The position numbers and the translations under genes are program-made. A stretch of 64,000 nt of DNA. It comes from CAZKCI01 sp964551475. GTDB taxonomy: Bacteria; Auribacterota; Erginobacteria; Erginobacterales; CAZKCI01. Under the pieces are notes generated by a model that had not been told where the DNA came from, did no database searches, and saw nothing but the letters and a program-made list of their open reading frames with translations. Positions within the stretch are counted from its first letter, which is position 1. Each line of letters starts with the position of its first letter. Positions 25,693 to 32,578 of this stretch are shown piece by piece. The stretch spans positions 1 through 64,000 of the forward strand of contig CAZKCI010000045.1 of the NCBI GenBank assembly GCA_964551475.1, in the 5' to 3' direction.

Positions 25693-25777
25693 GGTGTCCC
25701 CGATTGATCTTTTCGCAATTTCAGTGCGGGACCCCGACCTTCTGTCGGAGAATCCAGGCTGGGCCTCATAAAAATCG

Positions 25778-25860
25778 AACAGACAATAGAATAGGATTGA
25801 ATAGGATGGACTGGACCGGCTGTCTTTATCCTATTCCATCCTATTCAATCGTCTGTTGAA
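25778..25860. repeat. AACAGACGATTGAATAGGAT-family inverted repeat
   Basis: AACAGACAATAGAATAGGAT plus a second ATAGGAT unit faces ATCCTATTCCATCCTATTCA and ATCGTCTGTT across a short loop. Other full copies: 30301-30390 and 57865-57943; half copy 29363-29395. Confidence 0.85.
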
Positions 25861-25890
25861 AATGTCGAGCCCGAGCCGGGCCAGCCTGTA

Positions 25891-25948
25891 TCGGGGCGAG
25901 ACGCCCCTCCCACAAACAACCATAACTGAAACTGATCACTGTTTTTAA
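25891..25948. repeat. Half REP-like element and GATCACTG tract
   Basis: TCGGGGCGAGACGCCCCTCC CAC is one arm of the GTGGGAG family, followed by CTGAAACTGATCACTG before the argJ stop codon. Confidence 0.65.
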
Positions 25949-27172
25949 CTATTCCTTGTTGATCTCCACGTACTCCGGCGAGAGGTCGCAGGTGTAGACC
26001 GTCTCGGATGCCGAGCCCAGCCCCAGATCCACGGTAAAGCGGAGTTCCTTATGCCGGATCTCGGCCCGGCCGGCGCCGGGAACGAGAAGTCCCCGGTCAA
26101 TGATCTTCGCCTTCCCCAGCCAACCCCGGACCTTCTCCTCCCTGACCTCGGCCCCGGAAGCGCCGATCGACGACATCAGGCGGCCCCAGTTCGTTGTCTG
26201 GCCATAGAGGGTCGACTTGAAGAGCGGCGAGTTAGCCGCCGCCATCGCCGCCCGGTAGGCGTCGGAGGCGTTCCGCGCCCCCTTCACCTCGATCGCGATC
26301 GCCTTGGTGGCCCCCTCCCCGTCGGCGGCTATCATGCGGGCGAGACGGAGGCAAACGGCGCCCACCGCCTCGGCAAAACGATCGGCCGTCGGGCCGGAGA
26401 CGGGAATTTTCGCTCCCGAAGCCCCGTTGGCCAGCAGCAGCACGGTGTCGTTGGTGGAACGGTCGCCGTCGACGGTGACCCGGTTGAAGGAGCGCTCGAT
26501 GGCCCGGGACAGAACCGTCCTCAGAAAAGACGCGGGGACGGAAGCGTCAGTGGTGATGAAGGCCAGCATGGTGGCCCCGATAGATCGGGGCCGACGGGGG
26601 GCGACCTCCAGGCGCGGGGAGATCATGCCCGCCCCTTTGGCCATCCCTCCTACCCGGACCTTCCTTCCGCCCGCCAAGAATTCGACCGCCGCCTCTTTGG
26701 GGCGGGTGTCGGTGGTCATGATCGCCCGGGCGGCGTAGGGATTCCCTCCTCCTCTGACGACCCCGGCCAGCTTATCCACACCTCTCCGGATCCGGTCCAT
26801 CGGGAGATAGAGGCCGATCCGGCCGGTCGAGCAGACCGCCACCAGGGAAGGATCGATCTTGAGCCCGCGGCCGGCCAGGCGCGACGTTTCCGATGCGTCG
26901 GCGTATCCCCTTTTGCCGGTGCAGGCGTTGGCCACGCCCGAGTTCACCACCACCGCCTGGAGGCGTCCCTTCTTCGTTCTCTCCCGGTCGAGCTTGACCG
27001 GCGCGGCCTGAACCCGATTGGTGGTGAAGGCCCCCGCCGCCGCGGCGGGACGGAGGGAGAAGATCATGGCCAGATCGCGCACTCCCGCGGTCTTGATTCC
27101 GCAAGCGATCCCGGCGGCGAGAAATTCTTGGGGAGCGGTGACGCCGCCCTTGATGGTTTTCAGTGTGCTCAT
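25949..27172 (-). CDS. argJ: Bifunctional ornithine acetyltransferase / N-acetylglutamate synthase, with an insertion at the processing site
   Basis: 407 residues. Recycles the acetyl group from N-acetylornithine to glutamate (cyclic arginine pathway). ArgJ is made as a precursor that cleaves itself before a threonine in a KGxGMIxPnMATMLaF context. Here the motif reads KGAGMISP, then 11-13 extra residues (RLEVAPRRPRSIG), then ATMLAFITTDA. The catalytic Ala-Thr is kept but separated from GMISP. The DNA of the insert holds a 20-bp palindrome (26573-26592). Other motifs are normal: VVVNSGVANACTGKRG, STNDTVLLLANG, and the C-terminal SPEYVEINKE. An ATG at 27172 is preferred; a TTG at 27187 is possible. 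Confidence 0.93.
   Translation of the reverse strand: MSTLKTIKGGVTAPQEFLAAGIACGIKTAGVRDLAMIFSLRPAAAAGAFTTNRVQAAPVKLDRERTKKGRLQAVVVNSGVANACTGKRGYADASETSRLAGRGLKIDPSLVAVCSTGRIGLYLPMDRIRRGVDKLAGVVRGGGNPYAARAIMTTDTRPKEAAVEFLAGGRKVRVGGMAKGAGMISPRLEVAPRRPRSIGATMLAFITTDASVPASFLRTVLSRAIERSFNRVTVDGDRSTNDTVLLLANGASGAKIPVSGPTADRFAEAVGAVCLRLARMIAADGEGATKAIAIEVKGARNASDAYRAAMAAANSPLFKSTLYGQTTNWGRLMSSIGASGAEVREEKVRGWLGKAKIIDRGLLVPGAGRAEIRHKELRFTVDLGLGSASETVYTCDLSPEYVEINKE
26573..26592. repeat. Palindrome inserted in argJ
   Basis: GGCCCCGATAGATCGGGGCC: 9-bp arms with a 2-base centre, lying within the extra codons next to the ArgJ self-cleavage threonine. The arms resemble the CCCCGATC core of the REP-like repeats elsewhere. 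Confidence 0.75.
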
Positions 27173-27200
27173 GGAGAGAATCAGCAACCTCTAGTAACCG

Positions 27201-28229
27201 TCAATTCAGCCCCGCCGACTCTTCCCAGCCCTGCATGATATTCATGTTCTGAACCGCCTGCCCGGCCGCGCCCTTGAGAAGGTTGTCGATGACGGCGACC
27301 AGGATCAGGTTCCCGGTCCGGGGGTTGACCTTGAGCCCGATCAGGCAGTTGTTGGTCCCGACCGCCTCGCGGAGCTGAGGCAGCGTTCCTTTCGGATAGA
27401 CACGGATAAAAGGCTCGTTGCCGTACTGGCGGCGGTAGATGTCGAGCACGGCTTCCTCGCTCGAGGCGGCGGCGAGCTTGAGATAGATGGTGGAAAGGAT
27501 GCCCCGGTTGACCGGAAGGAGATGGGGGGCGAACTCCACCTTCATCTCGCGCCGGAGCGCGGCCGAGAGGACGCCGGCGATCTCCGGCGTGTGCTTGTGG
27601 GAGGTCAGGCTGTAGGCTTTGAAATTTTCGTTCACTTCGGGGAAGAGGAGGGCGAGGGACGCCTTCCTACCCGCCCCGGTCACACCGCTTTTGGCGTCGA
27701 TGATCGCCTCGGGAGCGGCCAGAAGACCCGCCTGGGCGGCCGGGTAGATGGACAGGATCGCCCCGGTCGGAAAACAGCCCGGGTTGGCGATGAGCCGGGC
27801 TGTTTTGATCTTCTCCCGGAAGAGTTCGGGGAGGCCGTAGACCGCCTGAGCGAGGCCCTCCGGATCGGCGTGGGGCGCGCCATACCAGGATTCGAAGTCT
27901 TCCTTCCGGGGAAAACGGTAGTCGGCGGAGAGATCGATGACCTTCTTCCCCGCCCGGAGAAAGGCCGGGGCGAAGCGCATGGACACGGTGTGGGGGAGGG
28001 AGAGAAAAATAATCTCGGCTTTCCGGCACACCTCTTCCGTGTTGACGGGCGAGCAGTCCATGTCGACCGTTCCCTGGAGGACCGGGAACTCGTCCTGGAT
28101 CTTGATCGTGCCGTCCACCTTGGCAGTGAGGGAGGCCAACTCCGCCCGGGGATGGCGGAGCAGGATCTTCAGGATCTCGAGGCCGGTGTAGCCGGTGGCG
28201 CCGACAATGGCGACTGGGGTTTTGGTCAT
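27201..28229 (-). CDS. argC: N-acetyl-gamma-glutamyl-phosphate reductase
   Basis: 342 residues from the ATG at 28229, chosen for the AAGGAA five bases upstream. Reduces N-acetylglutamyl phosphate with NADPH. Motifs: VAIVGATGYTGLEILKILLRHP (Rossmann), IIFLSLPHTVSM, VIDLSADYRF, catalytic Cys in LIANPGCFPTGAIL, and HKHTPEIAG. First gene of the arg run; the leader holds two hairpins (28284-28307 and 28381-28420). Confidence 0.96.
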   Translation of the reverse strand: MTKTPVAIVGATGYTGLEILKILLRHPRAELASLTAKVDGTIKIQDEFPVLQGTVDMDCSPVNTEEVCRKAEIIFLSLPHTVSMRFAPAFLRAGKKVIDLSADYRFPRKEDFESWYGAPHADPEGLAQAVYGLPELFREKIKTARLIANPGCFPTGAILSIYPAAQAGLLAAPEAIIDAKSGVTGAGRKASLALLFPEVNENFKAYSLTSHKHTPEIAGVLSAALRREMKVEFAPHLLPVNRGILSTIYLKLAAASSEEAVLDIYRRQYGNEPFIRVYPKGTLPQLREAVGTNNCLIGLKVNPRTGNLILVAVIDNLLKGAAGQAVQNMNIMQGWEESAGLN

Positions 28230-28283
28230 GGGGTTCCTTCCTTTACTCATTTAATCATATTTTTTCAACCGGCCAAACAAGGA

Positions 28284-28307
28284 AAGCAGGCCCGGAGGCC
28301 TGCTTTT
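28284..28307. terminator. Bidirectional-looking hairpin in the rpsI-argC gap
   Basis: Perfect 10-bp stem AAAGCAGGCC/GGCCTGCTTT with a CGGA loop. T-rich on the plus side (TTTTTG) and on the minus side (TTTCCTTGTTT). It could be an attenuator in the argC leader or a terminator of readthrough from rpsI. Confidence 0.55.
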
Positions 28308-28380
28308 TGTCTCTCTCCCCGGGCGCTTCGGCATACCCAGCCGCACGTGCCTGGGAAAATACTCGGGCAAGAATTTCAAA

Positions 28381-28420
28381 CGCTAAAATAGGGGGAGCAA
28401 AAGCGCCCCCTATTTTAGCG
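28381..28420 (-). terminator. Terminator of rplM-rpsI
   Basis: Perfect 15-bp arms CGCTAAAATAGGGGG/CCCCCTATTTTAGCG with a 10-base loop, overlapping the rpsI stop codon. The minus-strand tail is TTTGAAATTC. Confidence 0.65.
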
Positions 28421-28810
28421 CTTGGAGAACTGGAACCGTTTCCGGGCGCCGGGCTGGCCGTATTTCTCCCGTTCCCGCTTGCGCGGGTCGCGGGTGAGCA
28501 GCCCCGAGGACTTGAGGGAGGGTCGGAACGCCGGGTTGGCGAGGACCAGGGCGCGGGCGAGCCCGTGCACCAGGGCGCCGCACTGGCCGGCTTTGCCTCC
28601 CCCGGCGACCCGGGCGATCACGTCGAATTTCCCGGCCGAACCGGTGACGTCGAAGGGCACCTTCACCCGGTTGGTCAGAATCTCACGGTGAAAATATTTA
28701 TCCGGGGCCATATCGTTGACGCTGAATTTCCCCGCCCCCGGCTGAAGGATGACTTGGGCCACCGCGGTTTTCCGCCGGCCTGTCGCTCTGATCATATCCG
28801 TTTCGGCCAT
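28415..28810 (-). CDS. rpsI: 30S ribosomal protein S9
   Basis: 131 residues from the ATG at 28810. Typical uS9: IRATGRRKTAVAQVIL at the start, a central VKVPFDVTGSAGKFDVIARVAGGGKAGQCGALVHGLARAL, then LLTRDPRKREREKYGQPGARKRFQFSKR with the invariant basic C-terminal KR that reaches the ribosomal P site. Ten bases downstream of rplM, the standard pairing. Confidence 0.97.
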   Translation of the reverse strand: MAETDMIRATGRRKTAVAQVILQPGAGKFSVNDMAPDKYFHREILTNRVKVPFDVTGSAGKFDVIARVAGGGKAGQCGALVHGLARALVLANPAFRPSLKSSGLLTRDPRKREREKYGQPGARKRFQFSKR

Positions 28811-28820
28811 GATGATCTCT

Positions 28821-29261
28821 TTAGAGTTTGATCGTTTCCGGCTGTTGCGCCGCGTGCGGATGCTGGGGCCCGGCATAGACCTTGAGCTTCAGCATGATCT
28901 GGCGGCCGAGACGGTGATGGGGGATCATTCCCCGCACCGCGTGCTCGATGATCCTCTCCGGATGGGAGGCGAGCACCTGGGGATAGGTGAAGCGTTTCAA
29001 TCCCCCGGCGAAACCGGTGTAGCGCTGGTATTCCTTTTTCTCGGATTTGGCGCCGCTGACGGCGACTTTTTCCGCGTTGATCACGATCACGAAATCGCCG
29101 GTGTCGACGTGGGGGGTGAAGATCGGCTTGTTCTTCCCCCGCAGGATATCGGCGATCCGGGTGGCCAGGCGGCCGAGAATCTTCCCCTCGGCGTCGATCA
29201 GATACCACTTCTGCTCGACCTCGGAGGCTTTGGCGGAGTAGGTTTTGTTTTTATTCATCAT
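28821..29261 (-). CDS. rplM: 50S ribosomal protein L13
   Basis: 146 residues. uL13 motifs: KWYLIDAEGKILGRLATRIADILRGKNK, FVIVINAEKVAVSGAKSEKKEYQRYTGF, then ERIIEHAVRGMIPHHRLGRQIMLKLKVYAGPQHPH. Two adjacent Met codons begin the gene. An internal start is unlikely because full-length L13 is of this size. Upstream a TTGACA-type promoter is visible. Confidence 0.97.
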   Translation of the reverse strand: MMNKNKTYSAKASEVEQKWYLIDAEGKILGRLATRIADILRGKNKPIFTPHVDTGDFVIVINAEKVAVSGAKSEKKEYQRYTGFAGGLKRFTYPQVLASHPERIIEHAVRGMIPHHRLGRQIMLKLKVYAGPQHPHAAQQPETIKL

Positions 29262-29282
29262 GTTCGTCGTAAGGTTCAGGCG

Positions 29283-29312
29283 AAACTACCAGTCCCCCCC
29301 CATCCCTGTCAA
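29283..29312 (-). promoter_or_regulatory. Candidate sigma-70 promoter for rplM-rpsI
   Basis: TTGACA (29312-29307) followed after 17-18 bases by GTAGTT/TAGTTT. It lies 22 bases upstream of the rplM start. Confidence 0.45.
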
Positions 29313-29594
29313 CAGCAATTTGTGATTTTTCGCCGCGGCCCGCTCGGCCCGGCCAAATATTTAACAGACGATTGAATAGGATTGAATAGGATAAAAGCAG
29401 ACCGGCCGGGACGGCGGGGATCGCGACAGGAATGTCGCTCCCACAAAATCGCACCGAAAGCATCCTGAACTACCAGACTCCGATCGTGAAAATTCGTGGA
29501 CATCATTGGCCGAGCCAGCCAGGCCATTCGCGGAGATCTGCGGTTAGAGGATGACGGTGAGGAGAGACACCGGGGAACCAAAGGCTACGAGGAG
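29313..29594. repeat. Gene-free stretch made of repeat fragments
   Basis: Contains the half copy of the AACAGACGATTGAATAGGAT family (29363-29395), a REP-like half palindrome (GGGATCGCGACAGGAATGTC GCTCCCAC, 29409-29438) and an AATTCGTGGACATCATTGGC tract (29490-29510). No gene is seen. It separates rplM from the RNase D-like gene. Confidence 0.55.
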
Positions 29595-30209
29595 TTACTC
29601 AAGGTTACTGCCTGTCAAGCCCTTCAGCTCGCGCGAGAATTTCTCGTATAGAACCAGCATTATCTCCGCGTCCAGGGCGGCGTAGCGGATCTGCCCCGGA
29701 GAGAGCGGGCGGCGGAGCCAGTGGGATTTCTGATAGGCCTTGTCCATCGGCCGGCCCAGTTCCCGCCGGCAAACCGCGTCCAGGCCGTGATCCCAGCGGG
29801 TCATCTCCCCCCGCAGCTTTTTCGAGGCCTCGAAGGTGTCGAAGACCGGCCCGATCTCCACCTGCAGGTTGTGGAATACCCCCTGCTCAAAAGGAGCGTA
29901 GTGGACGATTTTGACGATGGCGGGATCGGTGAGAATACGGTGGACCGCGGAGAGATCATCAAGCCGGAGAGGATCGAAGATATATGTCCGGGAGGGGATG
30001 CCGATCTGGATGGTGCAGAGGCGGGGCGGATCCTCGAGCGTGGTCTCCACGTCGAGGCCGACCGCCTTCTGGCGGGCGATCTCGGCGACGGCGGCGTTGA
30101 CGTCGTCCGGCTGGTCGATCCAGACGATGGGATTGACCGGGAAAAGCGGGACGCCGGCGAGTTCAGGTTCTTGGTTGGTCTGACCGTCCAGGCTCATGGC
30201 CAGAAGCAT
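29595..30209 (-). CDS. RNase D-like 3'-5' exonuclease (DEDDy family)
   Basis: 204 residues from the ATG at 30209, which has GGGGGAG just upstream; a TTG at 30233 is possible. DEDDy motifs: exo I AVGLDVETTLEDPPRLCTIQIG, exo II VKIVHYAPFEQGVF, exo III YAALDAEIMLVLYEKF. The HRDC domains of true RNase D are missing, so the substrate (tRNA, other RNA or DNA) cannot be set. It is divergent from the primase-like gene and separated from it by a long inverted repeat. Confidence 0.85.
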   Translation of the reverse strand: MLLAMSLDGQTNQEPELAGVPLFPVNPIVWIDQPDDVNAAVAEIARQKAVGLDVETTLEDPPRLCTIQIGIPSRTYIFDPLRLDDLSAVHRILTDPAIVKIVHYAPFEQGVFHNLQVEIGPVFDTFEASKKLRGEMTRWDHGLDAVCRRELGRPMDKAYQKSHWLRRPLSPGQIRYAALDAEIMLVLYEKFSRELKGLTGSNLE

Positions 30210-30300
30210 ACTCCCCCGCTCTCTCCGTTTCAAATATCGAATGGCCCCCGCACCGCGGGACCGATCGGACGGATCGGTCGGATGGCCCGGCCAACCATTT

Positions 30301-30390
30301 CAACAGACGATTGGATAGGATTGAATAGGATGAGCCCGGCCGACCCGGCCTATTTTTATCCTATCCAACCCTATTCAATCGCCTGTTAAA
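30301..30390. repeat. AACAGACGATTGAATAGGAT-family inverted repeat
   Basis: CAACAGACGATTGGATAGGA plus a second unit faces ATCCTATCCAACCCTATTCA and ATCGCCTGTT. It sits in the divergent region between the exonuclease and primase-like genes. A GATCGGACGGATCGGTCGGA tract precedes it at 30262-30284. Confidence 0.85.
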
Positions 30391-30473
30391 ATCGCCGAGC
30401 TAAGCCGAGCGGAAAAGAATCGCGGTTAAACATCTTTCTCCTTCTGATACCATGCCCACGAGGAGAGCTTTCC

Positions 30474-31937
30474 ATGGACCAGACGCCCCGGATCAACAAC
30501 AACGTCGAATACTACAACGACCCCGTGATCATGGAGCGGATCCTCGACTTCTATCACGGGCGGCGGGGCGGGGAGCGGGTCCCGGGTTCCCGCTACTGCA
30601 TCGGCTTCGGAGAATCGGAGATCTGGAAGGGTAATCTCAAGGGCTACTGGTCCTCCACCAGCCACGACCAGATCTACGAGATGACCCGGGTGAAGGGGCT
30701 CGACGTCTTCGCCTCGCTCTGGCGGGACGACGGCACGGTCCTCGTCCTCGATCTGGAATACTTCAACCTCACCTACCCCGGCGAAGCGCACGCCCGCCCG
30801 GGCCGAACGTTCGCCAAGGTGGAGCCTATCTATCGGATCGTCTCTGACCTCTTCGCGAGCTATGGCATCCGGCCGCTCATGACCATGACCGGCCAGGGCT
30901 ACCACGCCACCGCCCTCTGGCCTTTCGAGCGGAATCATGGCCGCCTGGAGGAGATCGGAGCGCTCGAGCACAACACGATCAAGAAGCACGGCTACCGGAA
31001 GTTCAAGATCGGGGGGGAGATACCCCTTTCCCTGGGGAAGGCTTTCAGCGGCGCCGGCCGTCTGATCCAGTTCATCTCCCATCGGGTGATCCGGGAGAGC
31101 GACCGCCGGCGCGCCGGAGGAGAGAGAATCGTCCCCGTGGTCTATTCCGACATCCCGGTCGGGCCGGGCGGCCGGGGGATATACGGGGAGGGGCAGGAGG
31201 CGATCTCGCTCGATCTCACTCCCTACTCCGATCCTCTCTACGCTCGCTCCATCCGCATCCCCTTCTCCACCTACCAGAAGCACAAGGTCATGCGCTGGAA
31301 GGTGGGGGAGTGGCTGGCCACCCACACCCCGATCTCCACCTGCGTGCCCCGCTTCTGGCCGGGAGCGGCCGAAGAGACGGAGGTAGAGAAGCTGCTGTCC
31401 ATCCGCCGCCGGGACGACAACCGCCATTTCGACCTGACCGCCGATTATGCCCGGGATGTCTCCACCGTCATGCCGCGCGAGACCGCGGGCTGGGAGCGCC
31501 TCCTCGACGATTATCTCGCCTCCGACCTCCGCCGTTTTCACCGGACCTTCGACGAGAAATACTACACGCCCGAAAAGAGCCCCGTCTTCGACCGGGACCA
31601 GATCATCCGCGAGCTTCCCCCCTGCCTCGCCTTCGCCCTGGCCAATCCCAATGACCACCTCCTGAAGCCGGTCTACCTCCAGGGGCTGGTCCGGGTCCTG
31701 GACAAAAAGGGCTGGCATCCCAAGGACATCGCCCACCTGATCTACACCACCTATCACGGGATGAAGAAATGGGGCTACCGGTCTTCGGAGAAGCTGGCCC
31801 ATTACTGGACCGAGCTCTACGCGGGGGCAATCTGGACGGGGACGGACTTGAAGCACGACCTCAACTGCGTCTCCCAGCGGGAGCGGAACCTCTGCTACGT
31901 GCGCGACTGCGGGCACAACCTGGCGGATTACCGCTGA
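30474..31937 (+). CDS. Fused archaeo-eukaryotic-type primase: PriS-like catalytic domain plus PriL-like Fe-S domain
   Basis: 487 residues. Catalytic motif I VLVLDLEYFN (D93, E95), motif II TGQGYHATALW (G140, G142, H144), and motif III LDLTPYSDPLYARSIRIPFSTYQKHK (D247, D253, R258, R261, P263, K269), which parallels the D..VT.D..RLIR.P.SLH.KTG of archaeal PriS. C-terminal PriL-like part: LPPC (C384) followed by a helix LLKPVYLQGLVRVLDKKGWHPKDIAHLI and three more Cys (C465, C474, C479) in NCVSQRERNLCYVRDCG. The four Cys could hold a 4Fe-4S cluster; the first spacing (81) is like PriL. Presumably synthesises primers or acts in repair. Bacteria normally prime with DnaG. Assignment is from motifs alone; no helicase or phage gene is adjacent. 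Confidence 0.72.
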   Translation: MDQTPRINNNVEYYNDPVIMERILDFYHGRRGGERVPGSRYCIGFGESEIWKGNLKGYWSSTSHDQIYEMTRVKGLDVFASLWRDDGTVLVLDLEYFNLTYPGEAHARPGRTFAKVEPIYRIVSDLFASYGIRPLMTMTGQGYHATALWPFERNHGRLEEIGALEHNTIKKHGYRKFKIGGEIPLSLGKAFSGAGRLIQFISHRVIRESDRRRAGGERIVPVVYSDIPVGPGGRGIYGEGQEAISLDLTPYSDPLYARSIRIPFSTYQKHKVMRWKVGEWLATHTPISTCVPRFWPGAAEETEVEKLLSIRRRDDNRHFDLTADYARDVSTVMPRETAGWERLLDDYLASDLRRFHRTFDEKYYTPEKSPVFDRDQIIRELPPCLAFALANPNDHLLKPVYLQGLVRVLDKKGWHPKDIAHLIYTTYHGMKKWGYRSSEKLAHYWTELYAGAIWTGTDLKHDLNCVSQRERNLCYVRDCGHNLADYR

Positions 31938-31938
31938 C

Positions 31939-31976
31939 CGTGATCAGTTACTGATCGCTGATCACTTCTTCTTCAC
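31939..31976. repeat. GATCAGT-family repeat at a convergent junction
   Basis: GTGATCAGTTACTGATCGCTGATCAC is strongly self-complementary and fills the 39-base gap between the stops of the primase-like and ferritin-like genes. Confidence 0.75.
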
Positions 31977-32486
31977 TCACTGTTTCCTCCGGGCAAAAAC
32001 CCGCAGCCGCGCGGACGCGTCTCCGAACCGCCGGGGGAAATCCATGATCCGCCCCAGGTGTTCTTCCAGAACCGAGAGGCTGAAGGCGCGCCGGCGGACG
32101 AGCGGGACAAACTTCTCCCGGATGAAGGAGAAGACGGTCATCACTTCGGAGTTTTCCATGTCGTGGGCGACGGTGTAGGCGTCGTCCAGATTGCGGATGG
32201 CCCGGAACTTCTCCCGGAGCGGCATCCGGAGGTTCCGGCGGGCGGCGGCGACAATCTCGGGATCGGCCGGCGAGCGGCGCACGTCCGGGGGCAGGGCGTG
32301 GTGGATGAGGAGAAGCTCGCGGCAGTGCTCGGTCTCATCCTCGTACATCCGGCCCCAGAAGGCCGCGGCGGCCGGGTCGCGGGCGAAGATCGCGCGCAGA
32401 CCGCGGTAGAAGACCTTCAACTCGGTCTCGGCGGCGCGGGCCAGACGGAAAAGTTCCTCCACGGTTCCAGGATCGACTGTTTTCAT
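31977..32486 (-). CDS. Rubrerythrin-like ferritin-superfamily protein
   Basis: 169 residues, all-helical. Residues 16-20 (RAAETELKVFY) and 48-54 (MYEDETEHCREL) give the E...EDxxEH diiron pattern of the first helix pair. ENSEVMTVFSFIRE and SVLEEHLGRIMDF supply the second pair, so a four-helix diiron site looks plausible. The rubredoxin domain of classical rubrerythrin is absent. Function, probably peroxide or iron handling, is inferred from the fold. Confidence 0.7.
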   Translation of the reverse strand: MKTVDPGTVEELFRLARAAETELKVFYRGLRAIFARDPAAAAFWGRMYEDETEHCRELLLIHHALPPDVRRSPADPEIVAAARRNLRMPLREKFRAIRNLDDAYTVAHDMENSEVMTVFSFIREKFVPLVRRRAFSLSVLEEHLGRIMDFPRRFGDASARLRVFARRKQ

Positions 32487-32578
32487 GGCGAAGACAGCGA
32501 ACGGCGACTGATCGCTATTCGTACAGTTCGCGAAATCCGTAGTTTAAAGCAGGCCGAGCCCATTCGTTCCCGCTCGTG

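Noticed and set aside
30474..31937. A phage or plasmid replication module
   Set aside because: The flanking genes are chromosomal and no integrase, helicase or capsid gene is present.
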